From Bordetella parapertussis (GTDB lineage Bacteria > Pseudomonadota > Gammaproteobacteria > Burkholderiales > Burkholderiaceae_A), in the NCBI GenBank assembly GCA_945862305.1, contig CAMAXF010000002.1:62001-126000 (forward strand): DNA of 64,000 nt, given 5' to 3'. Positions 39,757-50,751 of this stretch are shown in pieces; within the stretch, counting starts at the first letter, position 1, and every line of letters starts with the position of its first letter. The notes beneath the pieces were generated by a model, which was given only the letters and a program-made list of their open reading frames with translations, had not been told where the DNA came from and ran no database searches. A program made the position numbers and the translations under genes.

Positions 39757-40650
39757 ATGCCCACCTCCCCCAAGCCCAGCGCAGGCGCCCGACTCCAGGC
39801 GGCCATGGCCGCCGAGAAGCCCCTGCAGATCATTGGCGCCATCAACGCCAACCATGCCCTGCTGGCCAAGCGGGCTGGCTTTGAGGCCATTTATCTGTCG
39901 GGCGGTGGCGTGGCCGCAGGCTCGCTGGGCCTGCCCGACCTTGGCATCACTGGCCTGGAAGATGTGCTCATCGATGTGCGCCGCATCACCGATGTCTGCG
40001 ACCTTCCCCTGTTGGTGGACATCGACACCGGCTTTGGTGCCTCCGCCTTCAACATTGGACGCACGATTCGCTCACTTGTGAAGGCTGGTGCAGCCGGCGT
40101 GCACCTGGAGGACCAGGTGGGCGCCAAGCGATGTGGCCATCGGCCCGGCAAGGCGATCGTGGGCCTCGATGAGATGGTCGACCGGGTGCGGGCTGCAGTC
40201 GATGCCCGCGACGACCCCGACTTCATGATCATGGCCCGAACCGATGCGCTGGCCGTCGAAGGCCTGCAGTCAGCCATCGACCGGGCCTGCGCCTGTGTGG
40301 AGGCCGGCGCCACGGCCATCTTCCCGGAGGCCATGACCGACCTCGACATGTACAAAAAGTTTGTGGCGGCCGTGAAGGTGCCCGTGCTGGCCAACATCAC
40401 CGAATTTGGCAGCACGCCTTTGTTCACGGTGGAGGAACTGCGCGGCGCGGGCGTGGCCATCGTGCTCTATCCCCTCTCGGCCTTCCGCGCCATGAATAAG
40501 GCGGCGCAGGCGGTCTATGAGGCCGTGCGCCGAGATGGCACGCAGAAGCATGTGGTCGACCTCATGCAGACACGCCAGGAGCTCTACGACGCCATTGGCT
40601 ACTGGGATTACGAGAATAAACTCGACGCCCTATTCAATCAGAAAGGATAA
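39757..40650 (+). CDS. prpB: 2-methylisocitrate lyase
   Basis: Cleaves 2-methylisocitrate to pyruvate and succinate, the last step of the methylcitrate cycle. 297 aa. ICL/PEPM-family barrel with the [16 protein letters not shown] loop, metal-binding VDIDTGFG, and the catalytic KRCGHR loop characteristic of PrpB rather than of isocitrate lyase (KKCGH). First gene of prpB-prpC-acnD-prpF-prpE. Confidence 0.96.
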   Translation: MPTSPKPSAGARLQAAMAAEKPLQIIGAINANHALLAKRAGFEAIYLSGGGVAAGSLGLPDLGITGLEDVLIDVRRITDVCDLPLLVDIDTGFGASAFNIGRTIRSLVKAGAAGVHLEDQVGAKRCGHRPGKAIVGLDEMVDRVRAAVDARDDPDFMIMARTDALAVEGLQSAIDRACACVEAGATAIFPEAMTDLDMYKKFVAAVKVPVLANITEFGSTPLFTVEELRGAGVAIVLYPLSAFRAMNKAAQAVYEAVRRDGTQKHVVDLMQTRQELYDAIGYWDYENKLDALFNQKG

Positions 40651-40657
40651 GTTGCTT

Positions 40658-41818
40658 ATGTCGAATGTTGCTGAGATGCCCAACGCGCCGAAGGCCAAGA
40701 AGTCCGTGGCCCTCTCGGGTGTGACCGCCGGGAACACGGCCCTGTGCACCGTGGGTCGCACGGGCAACGACCTGGCCTACCGCGGATACGACATCCTCGA
40801 CCTGGCCGCAGCCTGCGAGTTCGAAGAGGTGGCCTACCTGCTGGTCCATGGCCAACTGCCCAATGCCGCCGAATTGGCCGGCTACAAAAAGAAACTCCGC
40901 GCCTTGCGCGGCATTCCGGCCTCGGTCATGTCTGCCCTTGAAGCCCTGCCCGCCTCCTCGCATCCCATGGATGTCATGCGCACGGCCGTCTCGGCCATGG
41001 GCTGCACCCTGCCCGAGAAGGACGACCACAATGCACCGGGCGCGCGCGACATCGCAGACCGCCTCATGGCCAGCCTGGGCAGCATGCTGCTCTACTGGTA
41101 CCACTACAGCCACAACGGCCGCATGATCGATGTCGAGACAGACGACGACTCCATTGGCGGTCATTTTCTTCACCTGCTCCATGGCCAGACGCCCCCCGAT
41201 GAGTGGGTCAAGGCCATGCATGTCTCGCTCAACCTCTATGCCGAGCATGAGTTCAATGCCTCCACCTTCACGGCCCGTGTCGTGGCCGGAACCGGCTCAG
41301 ACTTCTACTCCGCCATTGCAGGGGCCATCGGCGCCCTTCGCGGGCCCAAGCACGGCGGTGCCAATGAGGTGGCCTTCGAGGTGCAGAAGCGTTACAACTC
41401 GCCCGACGAGGCCGAGGCCGACATTCGCCGCCGCGTCGAGAACAAGGAGGTCGTCATTGGCTTTGGCCACCCGGTCTACACCGTGAGCGATCCACGCAAC
41501 AAGGTGATCAAAGAGGTGGCCCGTGGCCTGTCGGCCCAGGCCCAGGACATGAAAATGTTCAGCATCGCCGAGCGGCTCGAGACGGTCATGTGGGACATCA
41601 AAAAGATGTTCCCCAACCTCGACTGGTTCAGCGCCGTGAGCTATCACATGATGGGGGTGCCCACGGCCATGTTCACCCCGCTCTTTGTCATTTCACGCAC
41701 CTCGGGCTGGAGCGCCCACATCATTGAGCAGCGCGAGGATGGAAAGATCATCCGCCCCAGCGCGAACTACATTGGTCCCGATGACCAGAAGTTCATTCCC
41801 ATGAAGGATCGTCGCTAA
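40658..41818 (+). CDS. prpC: 2-methylcitrate synthase
   Basis: Condenses propionyl-CoA with oxaloacetate. 386 aa from the ATG at 40658, 7 nt after the prpB stop and with AAAGGA upstream. Citrate-synthase-fold catalytic residues lie in the [22 protein letters not shown] and [17 protein letters not shown] segments. The short type-II length and the prp context favour methylcitrate synthase over citrate synthase. The longer frame upstream overlaps prpB and is not used. Confidence 0.95.
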   Translation: MSNVAEMPNAPKAKKSVALSGVTAGNTALCTVGRTGNDLAYRGYDILDLAAACEFEEVAYLLVHGQLPNAAELAGYKKKLRALRGIPASVMSALEALPASSHPMDVMRTAVSAMGCTLPEKDDHNAPGARDIADRLMASLGSMLLYWYHYSHNGRMIDVETDDDSIGGHFLHLLHGQTPPDEWVKAMHVSLNLYAEHEFNASTFTARVVAGTGSDFYSAIAGAIGALRGPKHGGANEVAFEVQKRYNSPDEAEADIRRRVENKEVVIGFGHPVYTVSDPRNKVIKEVARGLSAQAQDMKMFSIAERLETVMWDIKKMFPNLDWFSAVSYHMMGVPTAMFTPLFVISRTSGWSAHIIEQREDGKIIRPSANYIGPDDQKFIPMKDRR

Positions 41819-41822
41819 GGCC

Positions 41823-44420
41823 ATGAACACCGCCCATCGCAAACCACTGCCCCAGAGCAAGGGCCTCGATTTCTTCGATGCCCGCGAGGCGGTAGAGGCC
41901 ATCGCTCCGGGGGCCTACGATCGACTCCCCTACACATCCAAGGTGCTCGCCGAAAACCTGGTGCGACGCTGCGACCCGGGCATGCTCACCGAGAGCCTTC
42001 AGCAACTCATTGAACGACGGCGCGACCTGGACTTTCCCTGGTTCCCGGCCCGCGTGGTCTGCCACGACATCCTCGGGCAGACGGCCCTGGTGGATCTGGC
42101 AGGCCTTCGCGATGCCATCGCGGCCAAAGGCGGCGACCCGGCTCAGGTGAACCCAGTGGTGCCCACGCAGCTGGTGGTCGACCATTCCCTGGCGGTGGAG
42201 TGCGGTGGCTTTGACCCCCAGGCCTTCGAGAAGAACCGGGCCATTGAAGACCGTCGCAATGAAGATCGCTTTCACTTCATCGACTGGACCAAACAGGCCT
42301 TCGAGAATGTGGATGTCATTCCACCGGGCAACGGCATCCTGCATCAGATCAACCTGGAGCGCATGTCGCCGGTCATTCAGGTGCGCGATGGCGTGGCCTT
42401 CCCCGACACCCTGGTGGGCACCGACAGCCACACCCCCATGGTGGACGCCTTGGGCGTGATTGCCATTGGCGTGGGCGGCCTGGAGGCTGAGAGCGTCATG
42501 CTCGGCCGCGCCTCTTACATGCGCCTTCCCGACATCGTGGGCGTGGAGCTCACCGGCCGACCCCAGTCCGGCATCACAGCCACCGATGTTGTGCTCGCCC
42601 TCACGGAGTTCCTGCGGAAGTCCAAGGTGGTCTCGGCCTACCTGGAGTTCTATGGCGAGGGTGCCACCGCCCTCTCACTGGGCGATCGGGCCACCATCTC
42701 CAACATGGCACCCGAATACGGGACCACGGCCGCCATGTTCTACATCGACGCACAGACCATGACCTACCTGCGGCTCACGGGCCGCGAGGAGGAACAGATC
42801 GCCCTGGTGGAGAACTACGCCAGACAAACTGGCCTGTGGGCCGATGCCATGGCCCACGCAGACTACGAGCGCGTGCTCCGCTTTGATCTCTCCACCGTGG
42901 TGCGCAATATTGCGGGGCCGTCCAATCCGCACAAGCGGGTGGCCACGCAAGACCTTGGTGCAGCGGGCATCTCTGGAGCCTACACGCTCGAGCCCAACCG
43001 CATGCCCGACGGCGCGGTCATCATCGCAGCCATCACCAGCTGCACGAACACCAACAATCCTCGCAACATGATTGCTGCCGGGCTCTTGGCCCGCAATGCG
43101 AATCGCCTTGGCCTTGCCCGCAAGCCCTGGGTGAAGTCGTCGCTGGCCCCCGGCTCCAAGACGGTGGCCCTGTATCTGCAAGCGGCGGGCCTCCTGCCCG
43201 AACTCGAGCAGCTTGGATTTGGCGTGGTGGCATTCGCATGCACCACCTGCAACGGCATGAGCGGCGCACTCGACCCATCCATTCAGCAAGAGATCATCGA
43301 CCGCGATCTCTATGCCACGGCCGTGCTCTCGGGCAATCGGAATTTCGATGGCCGCATCCACCCGTATGCCAAGCAGGCCTTCCTGGCCTCGCCGCCACTG
43401 GTGGTGGCCTATGCGCTGGCGGGCACCATCCGTTTCGACATCGAGAAGGATTCCTTCGGCACCGACGCCAAGGGTCAGCCCATTCTGCTCAAGGACCTCT
43501 GGCCCTCCGACGAGGATATCGATGCGGTCGTGGCCCAGGCCGTTCGACCCGAGCAGTTCCGCGCGGTCTACGAGCCCATGTTCAAGCTGCGTGTCGACAC
43601 GGATGCACGGAAGGTCAATCCGCTTTACGACTGGCGGCCGCAGAGCACCTATATTCGGCGGCCGCCCTACTGGGAGGGTGCCCTGGCCGGTGAGCGCAGC
43701 CTTAAAGGCATGCGGCCACTGGCGGTGCTCGGCGACAACATCACCACCGACCACCTCTCACCGAGCAATGCCATCATGGCCAACAGCGCGGCCGGCGAGT
43801 ACCTGGCGAAAATGGGCCTGCCCGAGGAAGACTTCAACTCCTACGCCACCCACCGCGGAGACCACCTCACCGCCCAACGGGCCACCTTTGCCAATCCCAA
43901 GCTCATCAACGAAATGGCGGTGGTCGATGGCAAGCTTCAGCAGGGCTCCCTGGCCAGGGTGGAGCCTGAGGGCAAGGTCATGCGGATGTGGGAGGCCATC
44001 GAGACCTACCTGAACCGGCGCCAGCCACTCATCATCATTGCGGGCGCCGACTACGGCCAGGGCTCCTCACGCGACTGGGCTGCCAAGGGCGTTCGCCTGG
44101 CCGGTGTCGAGGCCATTGTGGCCGAAGGCTTTGAGCGGATTCACCGCACCAACCTGGTGGGCATGGGCGTGCTGCCCCTCGAGTTCATGCCCGGCACCAC
44201 CCGGCAGACCTTGGAGATTGATGGCACCGAGACCTTCGATGTCACCGGCAATCGACAGCCACGGGCCGAACTGCGCCTGGTCATCCACCGACGCAATGGC
44301 GAGTCCATCACCGTGCCCGTTCGTTGCAGACTCGACACCGCAGAGGAGGTCTCCATCTATGAGGCCGGCGGCGTGCTGCAGCGCTTCGCCCAAGACTTCC
44401 TCGAGGCCAAGGCCGCCTGA
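41823..44420 (+). CDS. acnD: Fe/S-dependent 2-methylisocitrate dehydratase AcnD
   Basis: Aconitase-family enzyme that dehydrates 2-methylcitrate. 865 aa. [4Fe-4S] ligands are in SCTNTNNPRNM and FACTTCNGMSG. Substrate-site segments include GTDSHTPMVDALGV, DHLSPSNAI and GSSRDWAAKG. In this variant of the methylcitrate cycle AcnD replaces PrpD and needs PrpF, which is encoded next. It starts 4 nt after prpC. Confidence 0.95.
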   Translation: MNTAHRKPLPQSKGLDFFDAREAVEAIAPGAYDRLPYTSKVLAENLVRRCDPGMLTESLQQLIERRRDLDFPWFPARVVCHDILGQTALVDLAGLRDAIAAKGGDPAQVNPVVPTQLVVDHSLAVECGGFDPQAFEKNRAIEDRRNEDRFHFIDWTKQAFENVDVIPPGNGILHQINLERMSPVIQVRDGVAFPDTLVGTDSHTPMVDALGVIAIGVGGLEAESVMLGRASYMRLPDIVGVELTGRPQSGITATDVVLALTEFLRKSKVVSAYLEFYGEGATALSLGDRATISNMAPEYGTTAAMFYIDAQTMTYLRLTGREEEQIALVENYARQTGLWADAMAHADYERVLRFDLSTVVRNIAGPSNPHKRVATQDLGAAGISGAYTLEPNRMPDGAVIIAAITSCTNTNNPRNMIAAGLLARNANRLGLARKPWVKSSLAPGSKTVALYLQAAGLLPELEQLGFGVVAFACTTCNGMSGALDPSIQQEIIDRDLYATAVLSGNRNFDGRIHPYAKQAFLASPPLVVAYALAGTIRFDIEKDSFGTDAKGQPILLKDLWPSDEDIDAVVAQAVRPEQFRAVYEPMFKLRVDTDARKVNPLYDWRPQSTYIRRPPYWEGALAGERSLKGMRPLAVLGDNITTDHLSPSNAIMANSAAGEYLAKMGLPEEDFNSYATHRGDHLTAQRATFANPKLINEMAVVDGKLQQGSLARVEPEGKVMRMWEAIETYLNRRQPLIIIAGADYGQGSSRDWAAKGVRLAGVEAIVAEGFERIHRTNLVGMGVLPLEFMPGTTRQTLEIDGTETFDVTGNRQPRAELRLVIHRRNGESITVPVRCRLDTAEEVSIYEAGGVLQRFAQDFLEAKAA

Positions 44421-44422
44421 CC

Positions 44423-45619
44423 ATGCCACCAACATTCGCCCCACAACTCCGCATTCCCGCCACCTACATGCGAGGTGGCACCAGCAAGGGCGTCTTCTTC
44501 TGCCTCGATGACCTGCCCGACTTTGCGCGCAGCCCCGGGCCGGCAAGAGACATGCTGCTGCTCCGGGTGATTGGAAGCCCCGACCCTTATGCCAAGCAGA
44601 TCGACGGCATGGGCGGGGCCACCTCGAGCACCAGCAAGGCCGTCATCCTTTGCAAGAGCAGCAAGGCCGACCACGATGTCGATTACCTGTTTGGACAGGT
44701 CTCCATCGATTCTGCATTCGTCGACTGGAGCGGCAACTGCGGAAACCTCTCGGCGGCGGTGGGCCCCTTTGCCATTCGCAAGGGACTCATCGATCCGAGC
44801 CGCATCCCGCAAAACGGCAGTGCCACCATTCGCATCTGGCAGGCCAACATTCAGAAGACCATCATCGCCCACGTGCCCATGGCCCATGGCCAGGTCCAAG
44901 AGACCGGCGACTTCGAACTCGACGGGGTGACCTTTCCGGCCGCCGAGGTGGCCCTTGAGTTCATCGACCCGGCGGCAGAGGAGGAAGGGGCAGAGGGCGC
45001 CATGTTTCCCACCGGTCAACTCATCGACGACCTGGACGTGCCTGGCATCGGCACCCTCAAGGCCACGATGATCAACGCCGGCATTCCCACCATTTTTGTC
45101 GAGGCCCAGGCCATCGGCTACACCGGGGTGGAGTTGCAAGATGCAATCAACGGCAGTCCCGAGGCCCTGGCCTTCTTCGAGAAAATTCGTGCCCACGGCG
45201 CGGTGCGCATGGGCCTCATCAAGAGCCCCGAGCAGGCCAGTGGCCGGCAGCACACCCCCAAGATTGCCTTTGTAGCCAAGCCAGCCTCCTACACGGCATC
45301 AAGCGGCAAGTCCGTGGCGGCCTCTGAGGTCGACCTCCTGGTTCGGGCCCTCTCCATGGGCAAGCTTCACCATGCCATGATGGGCACAGCAGCGGTGGCC
45401 ATTGGCGCGGCCGCGGCCATTCCCGGCACGCTCGTGAACCAGGCGGCCGGTGGCGGGCCCCGCGATGCCGTGCGTTTTGGCCACCCCTCGGGCACGCTGC
45501 GCGTTGGCGCCCAGGCGCAATGTCGAGATGGCGAGTGGCGCATCACCAAGGCCATCATGAGCCGCAGCGCTCGCGTGCTGATGGAGGGCTGGGTCTTCGT
45601 GCCCGCAGAACAGATTTGA
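44423..45619 (+). CDS. prpF: 2-methylaconitate isomerase PrpF
   Basis: Isomerises the AcnD product so that aconitase B can hydrate it to methylisocitrate. 398 aa, with a diaminopimelate-epimerase-like fold. Conserved: YMRGGTSKGVFF, the lysine in KQIDGMGGATSSTSK and the cysteine in SGNCGNLSAAVGPFA. It begins 2 nt after the acnD stop. The AcnD-PrpF combination is typical of betaproteobacteria, Shewanella and Vibrio. Confidence 0.95.
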   Translation: MPPTFAPQLRIPATYMRGGTSKGVFFCLDDLPDFARSPGPARDMLLLRVIGSPDPYAKQIDGMGGATSSTSKAVILCKSSKADHDVDYLFGQVSIDSAFVDWSGNCGNLSAAVGPFAIRKGLIDPSRIPQNGSATIRIWQANIQKTIIAHVPMAHGQVQETGDFELDGVTFPAAEVALEFIDPAAEEEGAEGAMFPTGQLIDDLDVPGIGTLKATMINAGIPTIFVEAQAIGYTGVELQDAINGSPEALAFFEKIRAHGAVRMGLIKSPEQASGRQHTPKIAFVAKPASYTASSGKSVAASEVDLLVRALSMGKLHHAMMGTAAVAIGAAAAIPGTLVNQAAGGGPRDAVRFGHPSGTLRVGAQAQCRDGEWRITKAIMSRSARVLMEGWVFVPAEQI

Positions 45620-45685
45620 ATGACATCACCCAGTGAGCAGCCCAGCCGCTTGGTGAACAACAACAAAGTGGGCAAGGAGACAACC

Positions 45686-47611
45686 ATGACCGTGGCATTC
45701 AAGGACACCAAGCTTGCGGGGGTGCATCGACGCTCCATCGACGCCAAAGAGGCCTTCTGGGCCGAGCAGGCCGCCCTCATCGACTGGTTTGAGCAGCCCA
45801 GCCAGGTCTTGGATTTCTCCAGTCCGCCGTTTGCGCGCTGGTACGTGGGCGGCAAGACCAACCTCTGTCACAACGCCATCGACCGGCACCTGAAGGACCG
45901 GGCCGAGCAGAAGGCCCTGGTCTACATCTCCACCGAGACCAATGAGGAGAAGACCTACACCTTCGCCCAGCTCCACCAGGAAGTGCAGACCATGGCCGCG
46001 GCGATGCAGTCCCTGGGGGTGACCAAGGGCTCACGCGTGCTCATTTACATGCCCATGATTGCCGAGGCGATTTTCGCCATGCTCGCCTGCGCACGCATCG
46101 GCGCCATTCACTCCGTGGTCTTTGGCGGCTTTGCCGCGCCCTCACTGGCGGCCCGAATCGACGACGCCACACCGGTCCTCATGGTCTCTTCAGACGCCGG
46201 CATGCGCGGTGGCAAGGAGGTGCCTTACAAGCACTTGGTGGATGAAGCCTGCCGGCTCTCCAAGGCACCCCCCGCCAAGGTCTTGCTCATCAACCGCGGA
46301 CTGGCGCCGCTCGATCTGGTGGCCGGACGCGATGTGGAATACGGCCCTCTGCGGGAGCAGCATGCGAGGGCCACCGTAGCCTGTGCGCCCATGCTGGCCA
46401 CCGACCCCAGTTACATCCTCTACACCTCGGGCACCACCGGAAAGCCCAAGGGCGTGCAGCGTGACACCGGTGGCTATGCAGTGGCCTTGGCCGCCTCCAT
46501 GCTGCACATCTATGACTGCAAGCCGGGCGAAGCCATGTTTACCACCTCCGACATTGGCTGGGTGGTGGGCCACTCCTACATTGTCTATGCCCCGCTCATC
46601 AATGGCTCGACCACGGTGGTCTACGAGGGCCTGCCCATTCGGCCCGACCCCGCCATCTGGTGGTCGATTGTAGAAAGGCATGGTGTGACCACCATGTTCT
46701 CGTCGCCCACCGCCGCACGCGTGCTCAAGAAGCAAGACCCGAGCTTCATGACGCGACACAACACCAGCAGGTTGCGCCGCCTCTTCCTGGCCGGTGAGCC
46801 CCTCGATGAGCCGACGGCGCGTTGGATCTCTGATGCACTTGGCGGTGTGAAAATCATCGACAACTACTGGCAGACCGAAACTGGCTGGCCCATCTTGTCG
46901 GCCCAGCATGGCATCGAGGTCACCGAGACCAAGTTCGGCAGCCCGAGCTTCCCGGTCTATGGCTACGATGTGCGGCTCATCGACGAATCCACCTTCCAAG
47001 AGGTGGCCGCCAACGAAAAGGGCATGCTCTGCATGGCACCACCGCTGCCACCCGGCTGCCTGCAGACCGTCTGGGGCGACGACGACCGCTTCGTGAAGAC
47101 CTATTTCTCGGGCGTGCCCGGGCAACTGATCTACTCCACCTTCGACTACGCCACCCGCGACGAGGACGGTTACATCTTCATTCTTGGTCGGACCGACGAC
47201 GTCATCAATGTGGCGGGCCATCGTCTCGGCACCCGGGAGATCGAGGAGGCCATCCAGGCCCACAGCAATGTGGCCGAGGTGGCCGTGGTCGGCGTGGCCG
47301 ATTCACTCAAAGGTCAGGTGCCGATTGCATTTGCAGTCCTCAAAGACGCCACCAAGTCCGCCGACGAAACCAGCCGCGCGGCCGAGGAGAAGGCCATCAT
47401 GGCCACCGTGGACAAGGTACTCGGCGCCATTGGTCGGCCCGCCCGCGTGCACTTCGTGGGCCTGCTGCCCAAGACCCGGTCGGGCAAGCTGCTTCGCCGT
47501 GCCATGCAGGCACTCGCCGAAGGACGCGACCCCGGAGACATGACGACCCTGGAAGACCCCAACGCGTTGGAGCAGATCAAGAAGGCGCTTGCTGGCTCAA
47601 AGACAGGCTGA
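45686..47611 (+). CDS. prpE: Propionyl-CoA synthetase
   Basis: Activates propionate to propionyl-CoA through propionyl-AMP. 641 aa from the ATG at 45686, which has an AAGGAGA ribosome site 5 nt upstream; an ATG at 45620 (start of the open frame) lacks one. ANL-family motifs: YILYTSGTTGKPKGVQRDTGG, NYWQTETGWP, and the C-terminal catalytic lysine in KTRSGKLLRR, a known acetylation target in PrpE and Acs. It completes the propionate pathway. It ends 4 nt from the convergent dnaJ with no visible hairpin. Confidence 0.94.
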   Translation: MTVAFKDTKLAGVHRRSIDAKEAFWAEQAALIDWFEQPSQVLDFSSPPFARWYVGGKTNLCHNAIDRHLKDRAEQKALVYISTETNEEKTYTFAQLHQEVQTMAAAMQSLGVTKGSRVLIYMPMIAEAIFAMLACARIGAIHSVVFGGFAAPSLAARIDDATPVLMVSSDAGMRGGKEVPYKHLVDEACRLSKAPPAKVLLINRGLAPLDLVAGRDVEYGPLREQHARATVACAPMLATDPSYILYTSGTTGKPKGVQRDTGGYAVALAASMLHIYDCKPGEAMFTTSDIGWVVGHSYIVYAPLINGSTTVVYEGLPIRPDPAIWWSIVERHGVTTMFSSPTAARVLKKQDPSFMTRHNTSRLRRLFLAGEPLDEPTARWISDALGGVKIIDNYWQTETGWPILSAQHGIEVTETKFGSPSFPVYGYDVRLIDESTFQEVAANEKGMLCMAPPLPPGCLQTVWGDDDRFVKTYFSGVPGQLIYSTFDYATRDEDGYIFILGRTDDVINVAGHRLGTREIEEAIQAHSNVAEVAVVGVADSLKGQVPIAFAVLKDATKSADETSRAAEEKAIMATVDKVLGAIGRPARVHFVGLLPKTRSGKLLRRAMQALAEGRDPGDMTTLEDPNALEQIKKALAGSKTG

Positions 47612-47615
47612 GAGG

Positions 47616-48758
47616 CTAGTTAAAGAACTCGCGAACCTTGTCCATCCAGCCCTTGCTCTGTGGGCTGTGTCGGTCCCCGCCCTCCTCGAGCGAGGCCTCG
47701 AAGGCTTCCAGCAGTTCCTTTTGCTTGTCCGAGAGCTTCACAGGCGTCTCGATGACCACATGGCAGTAGAGATCCCCGGCCAGGCTCGTTCGAACATTCT
47801 TGATGCCCTTGCCCCGCAGCCGGAAGGTCTTGCCCGTCTGGGTGCCCTCGGGGAGGTCAAAGCTCGCCTTCCCATTGAGGGTGGGCACATCAATGGAGCC
47901 CCCGAGTGCCGCGCGGGCAAAGCCCACAGGCACCTCACAGTGCAGGTCATCGCCCTCGCGCTGAAACACACGATGCGGCTTGAGGGTGATCTCCACATAG
48001 AGGTCGCCGGCCGGACCGCCATTGACACCAGGCTCACCGTTGCCGGCTGACCGAATGCGCATGCCGTCGTCGATGCCCGCAGGGATCTTGACCTCGAGTG
48101 TTTTCTGTTTGCGAACACGGCCCACGCCCTCGCAGCTGGTGCAGGGGTTGGGAATGCTCTTGCCCGACCCATGACAGGTGGGGCAGGTCTGCTGGATGGA
48201 GAAGAAGCCTTGCTGCATTCGAACCTGACCCTGGCCGCCGCAGGTCTTGCAGGTCTCGGGCTTGGTGCCCGGCTTGGCCCCCGAGCCCCCGCAGGGGGTG
48301 CAGGATTCCCAGCTCGGCACACGAATCTCGGTGGTGTAGCCTGCCGCCGCCTGTTCGAGCGTGACCTCCAGGCCGTACCGCAGGTCGCTTCCACGGTAGA
48401 CATTGCTGCCACCGCGGCCACCACGTCCGCCACCACCACGTGCCTGTCCGCCAAAGATGTCGCCAAAGATGTCGCCAAAGGCGTCGGCAAAGCCACCAAA
48501 ATCTTGGCCCCCAGCCCCCATGCCGGCATTGGGATCGACGCCGGCATGGCCGAATCGATCGTAGGCCGCCCGTTTGTCTGGGTCGGAGATCATCTCGTAG
48601 GCCTCCTTGGCCTCCTTGAATTTCTCCTCTGCCGATTTATCACCCGGATTGCGGTCCGGGTGATGCTTCATGGCTAACTTGCGATAGGCCTTCTTGATGT
48701 CTTCATCAGAAGCATTCTTCGCGACACCGAGCACCTCATAGTAGTCACGCTTGGCCAT
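47616..48758 (-). CDS. dnaJ: Chaperone protein DnaJ
   Basis: Co-chaperone that stimulates DnaK. 380 aa. J domain with HPD at about residues 33-35, a G/F-rich linker containing a glycine/arginine stretch ([15 protein letters not shown]), a zinc-binding domain with four CxxCxGxG repeats ([32 protein letters not shown]), and the C-terminal peptide-binding domain. Its ATG overlaps the dnaK stop by one base (TAATG). Confidence 0.97.
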   Translation of the reverse strand: MAKRDYYEVLGVAKNASDEDIKKAYRKLAMKHHPDRNPGDKSAEEKFKEAKEAYEMISDPDKRAAYDRFGHAGVDPNAGMGAGGQDFGGFADAFGDIFGDIFGGQARGGGGRGGRGGSNVYRGSDLRYGLEVTLEQAAAGYTTEIRVPSWESCTPCGGSGAKPGTKPETCKTCGGQGQVRMQQGFFSIQQTCPTCHGSGKSIPNPCTSCEGVGRVRKQKTLEVKIPAGIDDGMRIRSAGNGEPGVNGGPAGDLYVEITLKPHRVFQREGDDLHCEVPVGFARAALGGSIDVPTLNGKASFDLPEGTQTGKTFRLRGKGIKNVRTSLAGDLYCHVVIETPVKLSDKQKELLEAFEASLEEGGDRHSPQSKGWMDKVREFFN

Positions 48759-50686
48759 TAATCACGTTTCACTTCTTTGAAGTCGGCGTCGACCACATCC
48801 TCCGCTTTGGCATCTGAGCCCTGCTGGCCTGCGCCGGCGGCACCGGCTGCGGCCGCAGCGGCGTTGGCATCGGCATAGACCTTCTCACCCAGCTTCTGGG
48901 AGGCCTTCATGAGGTGATCCGTCTTCTCTTCAATGTCGGCCTTGTCGTCGGTCTTGAGGGCAGCGTCCAGCACCTTGAGCGCCTCCTCAATCTTAGACTT
49001 TTCATCGGCCTCGAGCTTGTCGCCATGCTCCTCGAGTGATTTCCTCACCGAATGCGACATGGCCTCGCCTGCGTTTCGGGCCTGGACCAGCTCGATGCGC
49101 TTGCGGTCTTCCTCGGCATTGGCCTCGGCATCGGCCACCATCTTGTTGATCTCATCCTCGGAGAGGCCCGAATTGGCCTTGATGGTGATCTTGTTCTCCT
49201 TGCCAGTGGCCTTGTCCTTGGCCGAGACGTGCAGGATGCCGTTGGCATCAATGTCGAAGGTCACCTCAATCTGTGGCGTTCCGCGCGGTGAACTCGGAAT
49301 GCCCTCGAGGTTGAATTCCCCGAGCATTTTGTTGGCCGAGGCCACCTCACGCTCACCCTGGAAGACCTTGATGGTCACGGCCGGCTGGTTGTCCTCCGCC
49401 GTCGAGAAGACCTGCGAGAACTTGGTCGGGATGGTGGTGTTCTTCTGGATCATCTTGGTCATGACGCCACCCAGGGTCTCGATGCCCAAAGACAAAGGCG
49501 TGACATCGAGCAGGAGGACATCCTTGCGGTCGCCTGCCAGCACGGCGCCCTGCACAGCCGCGCCCACGGCCACGGCCTCATCAGGGTTGACATCCTTGCG
49601 CGGCTCTTTGCCGAAAAAGGCCTTCACAGCATCCTGAACCTTGGGCATGCGGGTCATGCCGCCGACCAGAATCACGTCGTCAATCTGCGAGGCCGACACA
49701 CCGGCATCCTTCAGGGCAATCTTGCAGGGCTCGATGGTGCGCGAGATGAGGTCGTCCACCAGCCCCTCGAGCCTGGCCCGGGTGAGCTTGAAGGTGAGGT
49801 GCACGGGCGCACCGTTGGCCATGGCGATGTAGGGCTCATTGAGCTCGGTCTGCTGGCTCGATGACAGCTCGATCTTCGCCCGCTCTGCGGCCGCCTTGAT
49901 GCGCTGCAGGGCAATCGGGTCCTTGGAGAGGTCGACGCCATTGGTCTTCTTGAACTCATCGATGATGTGATCGATGATCCGCTGGTCGAAGTCCTCGCCA
50001 CCGAGAAAGGTGTCGCCGTTGGTCGAGAGCACTTCGAACTGCTTCTCGCCATCGACATCGGCGATCTCAATGATGGAGACGTCGAACGTGCCACCGCCGA
50101 GGTCATAGACCGCGATCTTGCGGTCCTTGCCGGCCGCCTTGTCCAGGCCGAAGGCCAGGGCTGCGGCCGTGGGCTCATTGATGATGCGCTTGACATCCAG
50201 GCCCGCGATGCGGCCGGCATCCTTGGTGGCCTGACGCTGGGCATCGTTGAAGTAGGCGGGCACCGTGATGACCGCCTCGGTCACCTCATGGCCAAGGTAG
50301 TCTTCGGCCGTCTTCTTCATTTTGCGGAGCACCTCGGCCGAGACCTGCGGCGGGGCCAGGCGGCTGTCGCGCACCGAGACCCAGGCATCGCCGTTCTCGG
50401 CCTTCACGATTTGGAAGGGCATGAGGTCGATGTCTTTTTGGACCTCCTTGTCCTCAAATTTCCGGCCAATGAGCCGCTTGACGGCATACAGGGTGTTCTT
50501 GGGGTTGGTGACCGCCTGTCGCTTGGCGGGTGCACCCACGAGAATCTCGCCGTCGTCCATGTAAGCAATGATGGATGGCGTGGTGCGGGCCCCCTCGCTG
50601 TTCTCAATGACTTTGGGCTGCCCAGCCTCGATGACGGCCACACACGAGTTGGTGGTGCCGAGGTCGATTCCAATGATTTTTGCCAT
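48758..50686 (-). CDS. dnaK: Chaperone protein DnaK (Hsp70)
   Basis: ATP-dependent chaperone. 642 aa from the ATG at 50686 ([14 protein letters not shown]), five codons inside the open frame. Hsp70 signatures: [26 protein letters not shown] and [14 protein letters not shown], then the substrate-binding domain, a helical lid and an Ala-rich tail ending [10 protein letters not shown]. It has its own sigma-32 type promoter within the grpE-dnaK junction in addition to grpE read-through. Confidence 0.98.
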   Translation of the reverse strand: MAKIIGIDLGTTNSCVAVIEAGQPKVIENSEGARTTPSIIAYMDDGEILVGAPAKRQAVTNPKNTLYAVKRLIGRKFEDKEVQKDIDLMPFQIVKAENGDAWVSVRDSRLAPPQVSAEVLRKMKKTAEDYLGHEVTEAVITVPAYFNDAQRQATKDAGRIAGLDVKRIINEPTAAALAFGLDKAAGKDRKIAVYDLGGGTFDVSIIEIADVDGEKQFEVLSTNGDTFLGGEDFDQRIIDHIIDEFKKTNGVDLSKDPIALQRIKAAAERAKIELSSSQQTELNEPYIAMANGAPVHLTFKLTRARLEGLVDDLISRTIEPCKIALKDAGVSASQIDDVILVGGMTRMPKVQDAVKAFFGKEPRKDVNPDEAVAVGAAVQGAVLAGDRKDVLLLDVTPLSLGIETLGGVMTKMIQKNTTIPTKFSQVFSTAEDNQPAVTIKVFQGEREVASANKMLGEFNLEGIPSSPRGTPQIEVTFDIDANGILHVSAKDKATGKENKITIKANSGLSEDEINKMVADAEANAEEDRKRIELVQARNAGEAMSHSVRKSLEEHGDKLEADEKSKIEEALKVLDAALKTDDKADIEEKTDHLMKASQKLGEKVYADANAAAAAAGAAGAGQQGSDAKAEDVVDADFKEVKRD

Positions 50687-50723
50687 GTTCGTGTCCTTCA
50701 AATCGGGTTTTGGTTAGGGGGAT

Positions 50724-50751
50724 AGTTGGGTGCGAAATGCTGGATTTCAAG
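50724..50751 (-). promoter_or_regulatory. Candidate sigma-32 promoter of dnaK
   Basis: On the minus strand CTTGAAA (50745-50751) is followed after 14 bp by CCCAACT (50724-50730), close to the heat-shock consensus CTTGAAA-N13-15-CCCCATnT. The -35 overlaps the grpE stop codon (50747-50749), and the predicted start is about 30 nt before the dnaK ATG. The -35 is perfect; the -10 matches partly. Confidence 0.6.

Noticed and set aside
48420..48520. Short direct repeats (gtcgccaaagatgtcgccaa) suggestive of a tandem repeat
   Set aside because: They encode the Gly/Phe-rich linker of DnaJ, where repeated [13 protein letters not shown] codons are normal.
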